Shown: positions 13,761 through 21,538, counted from the first letter of the stretch. The stretch: DNA of 22,312 nt from Candidatus Gastranaerophilales bacterium (GCA_910587175.1 CAJULH010000034.1:1-22312), one strand, 5' to 3'. The notes: generated by a model from the sequence alone, not told the origin. Made by a program: numbers and translations.

Positions 13761-15368
13761 TTATACATTTAATTTTACAAACTTTGCTTCGTAAATACCA
13801 TCTATTTTTTCAATTTTGGCAAGCGTTTCATCGCATACTTCATTATCAGTATTGATAATCATCATGCTTTTTTCATCAGTTTTTGCAGCATCTTTTTTGA
13901 ATGATTTTTGAACAACCTGCATTCTTGAAATATTAACATTATCTGTACCAAGCACCGTTGCTACCTGTGCAATCATACCGGGCTTATTAACATGAGGCAC
14001 TAAAAGCATATATTTTTCAGGCTTTATGGATGTATTATAGTCATTTAATTTTACAATCCTTTTGATGTGTTCTGCAATCATAGCGCCTGAAACTTCAGCG
14101 CTTTCCTTGTCGCAGTTTAGTTTTACGGTAATGGAACCAATATAATCCGTAGTCTGGTTGGATTTTTTCACCGTAACATCAATACCTCTGTTTTTTGCAA
14201 TCAAGGGCGCATTAACATAATTTACTCCGACAAGATTATTTGACAAAACGCCCTTTAAAATAGCTGTTTCCAAAGGTGAAACATCTAAATCTGCAAGGCT
14301 TCCTTTTACTTCAATTGCAACATTTTTAAGGTTGCCTTTTGTAATCTGGGCAGCCATCTGGGCAATATTTTCAGCAATTGACATATAATCTTTTACAGGT
14401 TCAAGTTTTTGCGGTTTTAAAGACGGAATATTAACGGCAGAAGTTGCATTGCCGCCGGACAACACATTTTTCACCTGTTCTGCTACATCAAGTGCAACAT
14501 TTATCTGTGCTTCAGATGTGCTTGCGCCCAAATGCGGTGTCAAAAGAACATTTTTGCCAAAGCTTCTTAAAACACAGTCCTGAATATTTTTTTCATCCTC
14601 AAAAACATCCACCGCACAGGAAGCCACTTTTCCTGATTCTAAAGCAGCCTTAAGTGCATTTTCGTCAATAATTCCACCCCTTGCGCAGTTTACAAGCCTT
14701 ACGCCGTCTTTCATTTTTGCTATTGTTTTTTCATTTATCATATGGGTGGTTTCGGGTGTTTTTGGTGTGTGAACCGTAATAAAATCAGGCAAAGCCCAGA
14801 AATCTTCAAGATTTTCAATATACTTTCCGCCAAATTTTTCAACAAACTCTTTCGTTGTATAAGGGTCACTCACAACAAGATTCATCCCTAAAGCAAGCGC
14901 TGCGCGGGCAACGTGCTGACCTATCTTTCCAAAACCGATTATCCCGAGAGTCTTGCCGAAAACTTCAACCCCTGTAAATTTTGACCTTTCCCAGTTGCCG
15001 TCTTTAGTTGATTTTACGGCTTCCGGAATATTTCTTGCCATTGAAAGCATAAGCGCTACGGTGTGTTCCGCTGCAGCATGGGTATTGCCATCCGGTGAAT
15101 TTACGACAATTATACCGTTTTCTGTTGCAGCATTTAAATCTATGTTGTCAACTCCAACCCCTGCCCTGCCGATAATTTTAAGGTTTTTACCGGCTTCAAT
15201 CACCTTTCTTGTAACTTTTGTCTGGCTTCGAACCAAAAGTGCATCATATTCACCAATTACTTTGCAAAGTTCATCTTCATCCATTGTTGGAAGCACAACA
15301 GGTTCTGCTGCTTCCCGTACGATATCAGACGCTTTTTCATTTATTTTATCTGTTATTAAAACTTTCAT
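13761..15368 (-). CDS. serA: D-3-phosphoglycerate dehydrogenase
   Basis: SerA oxidises 3-phosphoglycerate with NAD+, the first step of serine synthesis. The 535-aa protein is the long form. It has the substrate/NAD-binding catalytic core (1-310) with GIIGFGKIG (142-150), R230 in NCARGG, E257 in DVFEDE and H279 in LTPHLGAST. An intervening allosteric substrate-binding-type domain (about 320-450) follows, then a C-terminal ACT domain beginning MLLVPHVNKPGMIAQVA (about 461). The ACT domain suggests serine feedback control. GGAG lies 7 nt before the ATG. It follows the GNAT gene by 54 nt on the same strand and is probably co-transcribed from the promoter at 16461-16490. Confidence 0.96.
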   Translation of the reverse strand: MKVLITDKINEKASDIVREAAEPVVLPTMDEDELCKVIGEYDALLVRSQTKVTRKVIEAGKNLKIIGRAGVGVDNIDLNAATENGIIVVNSPDGNTHAAAEHTVALMLSMARNIPEAVKSTKDGNWERSKFTGVEVFGKTLGIIGFGKIGQHVARAALALGMNLVVSDPYTTKEFVEKFGGKYIENLEDFWALPDFITVHTPKTPETTHMINEKTIAKMKDGVRLVNCARGGIIDENALKAALESGKVASCAVDVFEDEKNIQDCVLRSFGKNVLLTPHLGASTSEAQINVALDVAEQVKNVLSGGNATSAVNIPSLKPQKLEPVKDYMSIAENIAQMAAQITKGNLKNVAIEVKGSLADLDVSPLETAILKGVLSNNLVGVNYVNAPLIAKNRGIDVTVKKSNQTTDYIGSITVKLNCDKESAEVSGAMIAEHIKRIVKLNDYNTSIKPEKYMLLVPHVNKPGMIAQVATVLGTDNVNISRMQVVQKSFKKDAAKTDEKSMMIINTDNEVCDETLAKIEKIDGIYEAKFVKLNV

Positions 15369-15422
15369 ATTTTTTCTCCAAAATCCCCTAAAACAATCTA
15401 TAAAGCCTTTGGCTGATAAAAT

Positions 15423-16418
15423 TTATTCCGAGACTTCATCTCCGCCTGTTTTTGGCAGATACCCTTGCGGATAAGTATATGATTCTCTGAAGCCAAGCTG
15501 TGTATACATCTTATAAGCAGGCTCATTTGCCGTATCTACGCTGGCATTTAGCTCCTGCAGCCTTATAAAACCGGATTTATTTAATTTAACAATCTCTTCA
15601 ACGGTGCTTTTAAGCATTACTTCAGATAAATTTAATCCACGATGTTCCGGCACAATGCCAACAAGCGGGATATTTCCGATATAATCACCGGTAATATTTG
15701 CAAATGCAAAACCTGCCACCTTGCTTTCTGCTAAAAGCACACGGGATGCTTGCGGAAGGAATTTTCCATATATTGAATTTGTAATTTTTTCCAATATATC
15801 CTTAATTCCTTCGGGCGTTTTAAATCTGGGGTCAAAATTAATGTCGGAGGAATTCTTAAATGCCTCGTAGACAACATTTACAAGGTCATTAAAGTATACA
15901 TCCCTGTAGGGAGTAATCTTATAACCTATTGGAAGGTCTGTAAAGCTTATTTGGTCGAATTCTTTGAGGAGTTTTTTATTATTAATATCAAAAACAACCA
16001 CTGCTAAATCCACGGATTTAAAACCGTATTTTGCAGCAATATCTTTATATGGTGCCTGAACTCCAAGCATAGGATAGCTTACGAGAGCTTTCTTTCTTTT
16101 TTGTGCTGTCACCTCAAGGAATTTTTCCAAAAGACAGTTTTTCTTATCAAGAATATTTTCAGACCCAAGGCAATGTATTACATATAATTCAATGGCATCT
16201 TCCATAGCAGCAGAGTATGCCAAAAAGCCTGTCGGAATGTCATCTTCCAAAAGCAGTATACAGCTAATGAGCCCTTTTGCAAAATATTCAATAAAATCAT
16301 TGTATTCAAGGGGATCAAGCTCAAATTTATAGTCCTGGCGGCATCTTTTTCTGAAATCATTGTATACACCGCCAAAAATTTTAAAATATTTTTCGTCTAA
16401 TACCTGCGTCTGATACAT
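15423..16418 (-). CDS. GNAT-family N-acetyltransferase, tandem domains
   Basis: This 331-aa protein appears to have two GNAT folds. The C-terminal one (about 165-320) is clear: VLLAESKVAGFAFANI, then the acetyl-CoA loop VGIVPEHRGLNLSEVML (253-269), and LNASVDTANEPAYKMYTQLGF (290-310), the usual Asn plus Tyr/Leu-Gly-Phe ending. The N-terminal half (about 1-150) has a weaker, degenerate pattern ending in AAKYGFKSVDLAVVVF. The acceptor is unknown. It has a good promoter (16461-16490) and leads the operon with serA, but a functional link to serine synthesis is not shown. GGAAGG lies rather far (about 15 nt) from the ATG. Confidence 0.85.
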   Translation of the reverse strand: MYQTQVLDEKYFKIFGGVYNDFRKRCRQDYKFELDPLEYNDFIEYFAKGLISCILLLEDDIPTGFLAYSAAMEDAIELYVIHCLGSENILDKKNCLLEKFLEVTAQKRKKALVSYPMLGVQAPYKDIAAKYGFKSVDLAVVVFDINNKKLLKEFDQISFTDLPIGYKITPYRDVYFNDLVNVVYEAFKNSSDINFDPRFKTPEGIKDILEKITNSIYGKFLPQASRVLLAESKVAGFAFANITGDYIGNIPLVGIVPEHRGLNLSEVMLKSTVEEIVKLNKSGFIRLQELNASVDTANEPAYKMYTQLGFRESYTYPQGYLPKTGGDEVSE

Positions 16419-16460
16419 ATTTTCGGGTATTTACCTTCCAATCGGAATAAATTTATACAA

Positions 16461-16490
16461 ATTATACCATAAAAGCGGGTTTATTAACAA
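16461..16490 (-). promoter_or_regulatory. promoter of the GNAT-serA operon
   Basis: Minus-strand TTGTTA (16485-16490) and a perfect TATAAT (16461-16466) are separated by 18 nt, giving a leader of about 35 nt. No terminator is evident between ribBA and this promoter. Confidence 0.65.
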
Positions 16491-16508
16491 ATATTTTGGC
16501 AAAATAGG

Positions 16509-17753
16509 CTAACCTGCAGCCGTGGCGGATGTTTTTGATTTAGAAGATGATTGCACATAAAGATGGTGCATTTTTTCTTTTTTAGTTTCAATATATCTTT
16601 TATTAAATTCATTAATTTTGGGCGCAAGACCAACCCTGTCAACGATTTTAAGCCCGTATCCTTCAAGCCCTACTATTTTTTTGGGGTTATTTGTAATAAG
16701 TTTAAATTCGCTATATCCAATATCTACAAGGATTTGCGCTCCTGTACCGTAGTCCCTTAAATCGCTTTTAAAGCCAAGAGAAATATTTGCTTCAATAGTA
16801 TCCTGTCCTTTATCCTGCAGCTTATATGCCTTAAGTTTGTTTATAAGCCCGATTCCTCTGCCTTCGTGGTCTGTAATGTAGACTACGGCGCCCTTTCCAT
16901 ACTCATTTATAAGTTTAAGGGAATCTAAAAGCTGCTGGTTGCAATCGCATTTTAAACTGTGGAAAATATCCCCGGTCAGGCACTGGGAGTGCATTCTGAC
17001 TATTGGCGTCTTATCTGTTTTGTCATCTTTCACAAGAGCAACATGCTCCACACCTGTGAGCTCATCAAGGTATCCGTATATTTCAAACTCGCCAAATTCA
17101 GTAGGCAGATGAGTTTCCACCATTCTTTTTACATGTCTTTCAGTCTTCATGCGGTATTTTATTAAATCAGCCACCGTAATGAGCTTTATATTATGTTTTT
17201 TGGCAAATTCAAAAAGCTCATCCCTCCTTGCCATTGTCCCGTCCGGATTCAAAATTTCACAAATGACACCTGAAGGATTCAATCTGGCAAGACGGGCTAA
17301 ATCCGCAGCAGTTTCAGTATGGCCAGCCCTTTTTAAGACTCCTCCTTCTTTTGCAATCAAAGGAAAAATGTGCCCGGGACGGCGTAAATCAGCTGGGGCA
17401 GAGGCTTTATCCATTATTACTTTTATTGTTTGTGCTCTGTCATATGCTGAAATTCCTGTTGTAGTGCCGTATTTCGGGTCTGCATCCACTGAAACCGTAA
17501 AATTTGTGCCTTTTACATCGGTATTATTTTCAACCATAGGCGAAATACCCACTCTGTCTGCGATTTCCTTTGTTATGGCATGGCAAATAAGCCCGCAGCA
17601 GTTGTGAGCCATAAAATTTATCCATTCGGGAGTTACGAAATCGGCAGGCAAAATTAAATCGCCTTCATTTTCCCTGTCCTCGTCATCTGCCACTATGACA
17701 GGTTTCCCGGCTTTAAAATCTTCTATTGCTTCATTAATTGTACTAAATTGCAT
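16509..17753 (-). CDS. ribBA: bifunctional DHBP synthase / GTP cyclohydrolase II
   Basis: RibBA supplies both precursors of riboflavin: 3,4-dihydroxy-2-butanone 4-phosphate from ribulose 5-phosphate, and the pyrimidine from GTP. The N-terminal domain (1-200) has the acidic DDEDRENEGDL (23-33), LRRPGHIFPL (123-132) and AGHTETAADL (143-152). The C-terminal domain (about 205-400) has the zinc ligands C258, C269 and C271 in SQCLTGDIFHSLKCDC, DHEGRGIGL (295-303), and the GTP-binding LRDYGTGAQIL (332-342). The length of 414 aa is normal. A strong GGGAGG site lies 6 nt before the ATG. It follows ribE by 76 nt on the same strand, forming a two-gene riboflavin operon. The last 15 residues are a Ser/Ala-rich tail. 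Confidence 0.96.
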   Translation of the reverse strand: MQFSTINEAIEDFKAGKPVIVADDEDRENEGDLILPADFVTPEWINFMAHNCCGLICHAITKEIADRVGISPMVENNTDVKGTNFTVSVDADPKYGTTTGISAYDRAQTIKVIMDKASAPADLRRPGHIFPLIAKEGGVLKRAGHTETAADLARLARLNPSGVICEILNPDGTMARRDELFEFAKKHNIKLITVADLIKYRMKTERHVKRMVETHLPTEFGEFEIYGYLDELTGVEHVALVKDDKTDKTPIVRMHSQCLTGDIFHSLKCDCNQQLLDSLKLINEYGKGAVVYITDHEGRGIGLINKLKAYKLQDKGQDTIEANISLGFKSDLRDYGTGAQILVDIGYSEFKLITNNPKKIVGLEGYGLKIVDRVGLAPKINEFNKRYIETKKEKMHHLYVQSSSKSKTSATAAG

Positions 17754-17829
17754 TTATATCCTCCCCTGAAACCGGCTTAGTGACTGCTTCTATATGGTTT
17801 TATGGTTACCATGGCGCTTTTTTGTAAGG

Positions 17830-18486
17830 TTAAAAGCCGTTTTCTGCCAAAAATTTTTCATCAATTTTTGAAGTTTTGTTTTCAGAATCATTATGGTTCA
17901 AAATGGTGAATTTTTCAATATATTTTGCCAAAATATCGTATTCGATATTTATCTTATCGCCGGTCTTTAAATGTTTAAATGTAGTGTTTTCAATGGTATG
18001 TGGTATTAAACTGACTTCTGCAAAAGTATTTTGGACATTTGAGACGGTTAAACTTACGCCGTTCAGGGTGATTGAGCCCTTTTGCACAATATATTTTGTA
18101 TCTGTATCAATTGTAAAAACCTTTGAAAACCCGTCAACGACTATCTTTCTGACTATACCAACAGTGTCAATATGCCCTGTTACAATATGTCCGCCAAACC
18201 TGTCACCCGCTTTCATTGCAAGCTCAATATTTACAGGGTCTCCTGTTTTAAAATCCCCAAGAATACTGCGTTTCAGGCTTTCATTCATTAAATTTACACT
18301 GAAACTGGCTGAATTAATAGATACAACTGTGGTACAGAGCCCGTTTATAGCAATAGAATCGCCGGTTTTTACGGTTTTAAAGTCTTCAAATTTTGAGACA
18401 TCAACCGATACCAGGAAAGTTTTACCTTCAGAAGTCGAGTTTATTCCTGAAATTTTACCTATGTGTTGAATCAGCCCTGTAAACAT
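17830..18486 (-). CDS. ribE: riboflavin synthase, alpha subunit
   Basis: The enzyme converts two molecules of 6,7-dimethyl-8-ribityllumazine into riboflavin. The 218-aa protein has the canonical start MFTGLIQHIGKI, which fixes the ATG, and two lumazine-binding repeats. The first contains GDSIAINGLCTTV and ends near LGDFKTGDPVNIE; the second begins MKAGDRFGGHIVTGHID and contains GSITLNGVSLTV and LIPHTIENTTF. No Shine-Dalgarno is present. The ATG lies 17 nt after the U-tract of the upstream gene's terminator, so ribE depends on read-through or on a promoter overlapping that terminator (TTGCAT-N17-TAAATT), which would give a near-leaderless mRNA. No FMN riboswitch was recognised. RibBA follows; lumazine synthase and ribD are not in the window. 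Confidence 0.95.
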   Translation of the reverse strand: MFTGLIQHIGKISGINSTSEGKTFLVSVDVSKFEDFKTVKTGDSIAINGLCTTVVSINSASFSVNLMNESLKRSILGDFKTGDPVNIELAMKAGDRFGGHIVTGHIDTVGIVRKIVVDGFSKVFTIDTDTKYIVQKGSITLNGVSLTVSNVQNTFAEVSLIPHTIENTTFKHLKTGDKINIEYDILAKYIEKFTILNHNDSENKTSKIDEKFLAENGF

Positions 18487-18503
18487 AAGTAAAATTTAGC
18501 ATT

Positions 18504-18540
18504 AAAAAAGGCGCTATGCAATTAAAAAATTGAAAGCGCC
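18504..18540 (-). terminator. intrinsic terminator between the 65-aa gene and ribE
   Basis: On the minus strand the GGCGCT/AGCGCC stem (arms 18535-18540 and 18510-18515), with an inner CAATT/AATTG extension, is followed by six T (18509-18504). It ends the 65-aa gene transcript and stands directly in front of ribE. Confidence 0.9.
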
Positions 18541-18563
18541 GAATTTCTTTAACAACAAGGTTT

Positions 18564-18761
18564 TTAGGCAAGATAATCTATCTTTTGCCCGCAAACGCTG
18601 TGTTCTCTGGTACCACAGCAGTTTATATTAAGTTTTTCGCCTTTTTCAAACCTGTTCATCTGGTTTTCATAGGCTGCAACGCTTTTAGCACCGAAAGTTA
18701 CAGGGTTTGTAACCCTTGTAGCAGCTGCTATGGCATAATTTGAGGTAATTGGCATAATCAT
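18564..18761 (-). CDS. small Cys-containing lineage-type protein, 65 aa
   Basis: No family is recognised. The N-terminus is followed by NPVTFGAK (19-26), a motif type I associate with short N-terminal regions of Gastranaerophilales proteins. The C-terminal part has CCGTREHSVCG with three cysteines, which could bind a metal or form a disulfide. There is no signal peptide or membrane segment. Expression signals are unusually strong: AAGGAGG 7 nt before the ATG, a consensus TTGACA-N17-TACAAT promoter with a palindrome in the spacer, and a strong terminator. It is therefore probably an abundant monocistronic product under control. The function is unknown. Confidence 0.75.
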   Translation of the reverse strand: MIMPITSNYAIAAATRVTNPVTFGAKSVAAYENQMNRFEKGEKLNINCCGTREHSVCGQKIDYLA

Positions 18762-18821
18762 AACTGAACCTCCTTGCTTCCATTTGCCTGAAATATCTTT
18801 AAAGAATTTCTGAGCTTTATA

Positions 18822-18850
18822 ATTGTAGTAGAAACAATTAATTGTGTCAA
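18822..18850 (-). promoter_or_regulatory. consensus promoter with palindromic operator candidate
   Basis: Minus-strand TTGACA (18845-18850, a perfect -35) and TACAAT (18822-18827) are separated by 17 nt. The spacer holds a perfect 12-bp palindrome ACAATTAATTGT (18834-18845), which touches the last base of the -35, an ideal repressor position. The leader is about 53 nt. Confidence 0.75.
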
Positions 18851-18898
18851 CCCGCGTGAGTCCATTTAAAATATTGAATTTAGATATTTAAACCGAAG

Positions 18899-19005
18899 CC
18901 TCAAAATATTATTCTGAAGGTCGTAGAAGAGGCTCGTTTTGGGGCTGCGAGAATTGTATGCAAAAATCATAAACGGGATAGTGTCCTTGAAATAATATTT
19001 TGAGG
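18899..19005. repeat. 107-bp inverted-repeat element of unknown nature
   Basis: Perfect 15-bp terminal arms CCTCAAAATATTATT (18899-18913) and AATAATATTTTGAGG (18991-19005) bound a 77-bp interior. The pairing nearly continues inward (AAGG 18917-18920 with CCTT 18985-18988). The interior has its own CTCG/CGAG hairpin and a GAGGCT that could compete for AGCCTC at the left edge. No target-site duplication is obvious and no ORF of merit is present. It could be a small dispersed palindromic repeat, a MITE-like remnant or a structured RNA. The rest of the gene-free 18762-19063 stretch shows only the promoter of the 65-aa gene. Confidence 0.6.
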
Positions 19006-19063
19006 TTTTAAGTTATACAAATTCTCCTTGTTACGTTGCACTTTTTTAATAAGCCGTAATATA

Positions 19064-19243
19064 TTAATCTGACTGCTTTTCTACCCCGTTTGCCAAAATT
19101 ATATAGTCGTTTTCAACAACGTCCACAATTGCCCAGCGTACAGGTTCAAGTCCTGCCTCGCTTATAGCGTTTTCAATTCGTAAAACGCTTGGTATTTCAT
19201 TATCTTTGGTATTTAATACTATTCTTTTTTCAATAATAGTCAT
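19064..19243 (-). CDS. small hypothetical protein, 59 aa
   Basis: An uninterrupted frame of 59 codons begins at ATG 19243 and ends with TAA at 19064. The sequence reads as a compact alpha/beta protein: a strand MTIIEKRIVLN, an amphipathic helix LRIENAISEAGLEPVRW, two strands AIVDVVENDYIILANG, and a short polar end. The composition matches the neighbours and has no low-complexity runs, which favours a real gene. The ribosome site is weak (an AGG about 9 nt upstream). It lies 94 nt downstream of nupC on the same strand, with only a short AAAGCC/GGCTTT hairpin (19288-19310) between, so it may be co-transcribed. No family or function is recognised. Confidence 0.55.
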   Translation of the reverse strand: MTIIEKRIVLNTKDNEIPSVLRIENAISEAGLEPVRWAIVDVVENDYIILANGVEKQSD

Positions 19244-19337
19244 AGTTTTAGCCTGTTTTTGGAATTTTTAATGTTGAATTTGCCTTTAAAGCCTTGCACA
19301 GTATGGCTTTATCTCGTTGATTGACTTTAAATAAACT

Positions 19338-20612
19338 CTACATCAATATTCCAGCCATACACGCTGAAACGTAAGATGCAAAGGTGCCGCAAATAAGCGC
19401 TCTGATGCCGAGTTTCGCCAGGTCGCTTCGTCTGGTGGGTGCAAGCTCACCAATACCGCCTATTTGGATGGCAATAGAGCCGAAGTTTGCAAACCCGCAT
19501 AGGGCAAAACTTGCAATTGTCAAGGCTTTGGGCGTGAGTAAATCCTTGATAGCCGCTAAATCACTGTATGCTATGAATTCATTCAATACCAATTTTTCAC
19601 CCATCAAAGCACCGACCGTTGAAACATCCGGCAGCGGCACGCCCATAACGAATGCAAAAACGCTGAAAATCGCCCCGATTAAGGTTTTCAGGCTGAGGTT
19701 TGAAAGGTCTAAAAATGGCAGATTTATATGGAAAACGTTCACAAGCATCTGTCCGAAACCGCCTAGTATCCAGTCTATCATGGCAATCAACGCAAGGAGT
19801 GCAATAAGCATCGCAATTACATTTAAACTCACCCGCATACCGTCTGATGCCCCGTGGGCGATAGCATCAATCAAATTTACATGAGTTTTTTCAATGTTTA
19901 CAGACACTTTATCCTTTGTCTTACTTTCTTCGGTCTCGGGACAGACAATTTTGGATATAACCAAGGCGCCCGGAGCCGCCATTATAGAGGCTGCAAGCAG
20001 AAATTTTGCCGGCACGCCCATAGCGATATAAATTGCCATTACACCGCCTGCAATACAAGCCATAGACCCTGTCATGCTGGCTAAAAGTTCTGATTTTGTA
20101 GCTGTTGCAAGATACGGACGAATCATAATCTGGGCTTCAACCTGTCCTACAAAGGCGCTTGCGATGTTTGAGAGGGATTCTGCGCCCGAAACATTCATAA
20201 TCTTATACATAATTTTGGCGAAAAACGCCACTACACGCTGCATTATGCCGAAATAATAAAGTATATTTACAATAGCCATCACAAAAATAATAGTTGCCAT
20301 GACCTTAATTGCAAACAGGAAGGAGGCTCCGGGGTAAAACAAGATGTCGATTTTTTCAGGGGAATTGTTTAAAAAGCCAAAAACAAAGTCTGCGCCTGAG
20401 TTTGAGAATTGTAAAATTTTTTCAATGCCTGCCGCAACAACTTCAATAATCTTTTGCCCAAGCGGAACTTTTAAAATAAAAACTGCAAGAAAAAACTGGA
20501 GTAAAAGCCCTGATATCACGGTTTTCAGGCTTATTTTCTTTTTATTGTCCGACATCAAAAAACATATTAAAAGTATTATTCCAATGCCTAAAAAACCGAT
20601 AAATCTTTCCAA
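19338..20612 (-). CDS. nupC: concentrative nucleoside transporter (CNT/NupC family)
   Basis: This cytoplasmic-membrane symporter imports nucleosides. The 424-aa protein is largely hydrophobic, with several membrane helices and two re-entrant loop motifs. Family signatures are FVGQVEAQIMIRPYL (154-168), FVMGVPLPDVSTVGALMGEKLVLNEFIAY (321-349, with E345) and LCGFANFGSIAIQIGGIGELAP (371-392, with N376 and S379). In the first motif, Val158 occupies the place of the Thr that contacts the base in the Vibrio cholerae CNT, so base preference may differ. The start is TTG at 20612 with AAAGGA 7 nt upstream; no ATG fits. It follows the amidase gene by 47 nt and is probably co-transcribed with it. Confidence 0.92.
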   Translation of the reverse strand: MERFIGFLGIGIILLICFLMSDNKKKISLKTVISGLLLQFFLAVFILKVPLGQKIIEVVAAGIEKILQFSNSGADFVFGFLNNSPEKIDILFYPGASFLFAIKVMATIIFVMAIVNILYYFGIMQRVVAFFAKIMYKIMNVSGAESLSNIASAFVGQVEAQIMIRPYLATATKSELLASMTGSMACIAGGVMAIYIAMGVPAKFLLAASIMAAPGALVISKIVCPETEESKTKDKVSVNIEKTHVNLIDAIAHGASDGMRVSLNVIAMLIALLALIAMIDWILGGFGQMLVNVFHINLPFLDLSNLSLKTLIGAIFSVFAFVMGVPLPDVSTVGALMGEKLVLNEFIAYSDLAAIKDLLTPKALTIASFALCGFANFGSIAIQIGGIGELAPTRRSDLAKLGIRALICGTFASYVSACMAGILM

Positions 20613-20659
20613 AATTTTTCCTTTCGCTTTCCTTTTACTGTCTTATGCTGCCTGATGTA

Positions 20660-21475
20660 TTAATCTTCAAATGCCATTGGGGTGGTCTTTTTAAGTTCCC
20701 GAACCAGCTCTAAATCAACCTGGGCGTATATTGCGTTTTCAGATTCTCCTGCTTCTGCCAAAATTTCAGCAAGCGGCGAAATTATCTTTGAACCGCCTGT
20801 GTTTCCCAAGGGACCGGCATCTCCACATTCGTTGGATGTTACAAAATAGACAAGATTTTCATTTGCCCTTGAAATACTCATGGCTTCAAAAACCCTGGAA
20901 TTTAAGGTTTTTTGGTTTTCAATACTCTTTAAATATGCCCATGCTGCAGGGTTTACAATGATTTCAGCCCCCATTTGCGTAAGTTTTTTGTAGTGGAGCG
21001 GGTATTTTATATCAAAACATATGGCAAGACCAACTTTTGCAAAGTCCAATTCAGCCACTACGGGCGACTTTCCGGGGGTTACCCTCTCATTTTCGGTGCC
21101 GCCAAAGTACTTGAAAAGATGGATTTTTCTGTATTTTGCAACAGTGTCACCAAATCTGTCCACGACAAACATTGTATTAAAAAGTTTATCCTCTTCTTTA
21201 GTAATGACAGTACCTGCGGCGATATTTACGCTGTATTTTTTAGCCAGATTTGAAATAAGCTCTATAGGTTTTCCGCCGGTCGGGGGCATGGGGTTATCAA
21301 CATATTTATGGGAAACGCCTGTTGTAAAAAATTCAGGTAAAACTATTAAATCAAGAGGTTTTTGGGCATTTTGTGCTATAAAATCTTCTATGATATTTTG
21401 AACCTTTTCAAGGTTTTTGTCTGTTTCATTTAGAACCGGTTCAAACTGAATGCTTAAAATTCCTGCAGTCGCCAT
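20660..21475 (-). CDS. carbon-nitrogen hydrolase (nitrilase superfamily amidase)
   Basis: This 271-aa cytoplasmic enzyme hydrolyses a non-peptide C-N bond. The Glu-Lys-Cys triad is clear: E48 in VLPEFF, K117 in YRKIHLF and C153 in LAICFDIKYP. A typical SISRANENLVYFVTSNECG segment and a GGSKIISPLAEILAEAG strand pair follow. The length is standard. The substrate is not determinable; relatives include omega-amidase, N-carbamoyl-beta-alanine and N-carbamoylputrescine amidases. Co-transcription with the nucleoside transporter nupC makes a role in nucleoside or pyrimidine salvage conceivable but unproven. An extended -10 promoter (21507-21515) lies upstream, divergent from the PQ-loop gene. Confidence 0.9.
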   Translation of the reverse strand: MATAGILSIQFEPVLNETDKNLEKVQNIIEDFIAQNAQKPLDLIVLPEFFTTGVSHKYVDNPMPPTGGKPIELISNLAKKYSVNIAAGTVITKEEDKLFNTMFVVDRFGDTVAKYRKIHLFKYFGGTENERVTPGKSPVVAELDFAKVGLAICFDIKYPLHYKKLTQMGAEIIVNPAAWAYLKSIENQKTLNSRVFEAMSISRANENLVYFVTSNECGDAGPLGNTGGSKIISPLAEILAEAGESENAIYAQVDLELVRELKKTTPMAFED

Positions 21476-21506
21476 TTTCGGATTTTTTCCTCTTTTCTTT
21501 GGAATA

Positions 21507-21515
21507 ATTATATCA
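21507..21515 (-). promoter_or_regulatory. extended -10 promoter of the amidase-nupC operon
   Basis: Minus-strand TGATATAAT contains a TG one base before a perfect TATAAT (21507-21512). No good -35 is present at 16-18 nt, as expected for an extended -10 promoter. Confidence 0.55.
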
Positions 21516-21529
21516 TGGCAAAAATTATG

Positions 21530-21538
21530 TGGTATAAT
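21530..21538 (+). promoter_or_regulatory. extended -10 promoter of the PQ-loop gene
   Basis: Plus-strand TGGTATAAT is an extended -10 (TATAAT at 21533-21538) without an evident -35. It points away from the amidase promoter; the two -10 elements lie about 20 bp apart. The start site would be near 21545, inside the palindrome. Confidence 0.55.

Noticed and set aside
14953..15474. A 173-codon plus-strand frame antisense to serA
   Set aside because: It lies wholly opposite the well-supported serA and the GNAT 3' end, is Ser/Thr/Phe-rich as expected for an antisense shadow, and has no ribosome site.
17876..18469. A 197-codon plus-strand frame opposite ribE
   Set aside because: It mirrors ribE codons; ribE has unmistakable lumazine-binding repeats, and the plus frame has no recognisable domain or ribosome site.
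18487..18563. FMN riboswitch upstream of ribE
   Set aside because: The conserved core segments are missing and the space is too short between the 65-aa gene and ribE.
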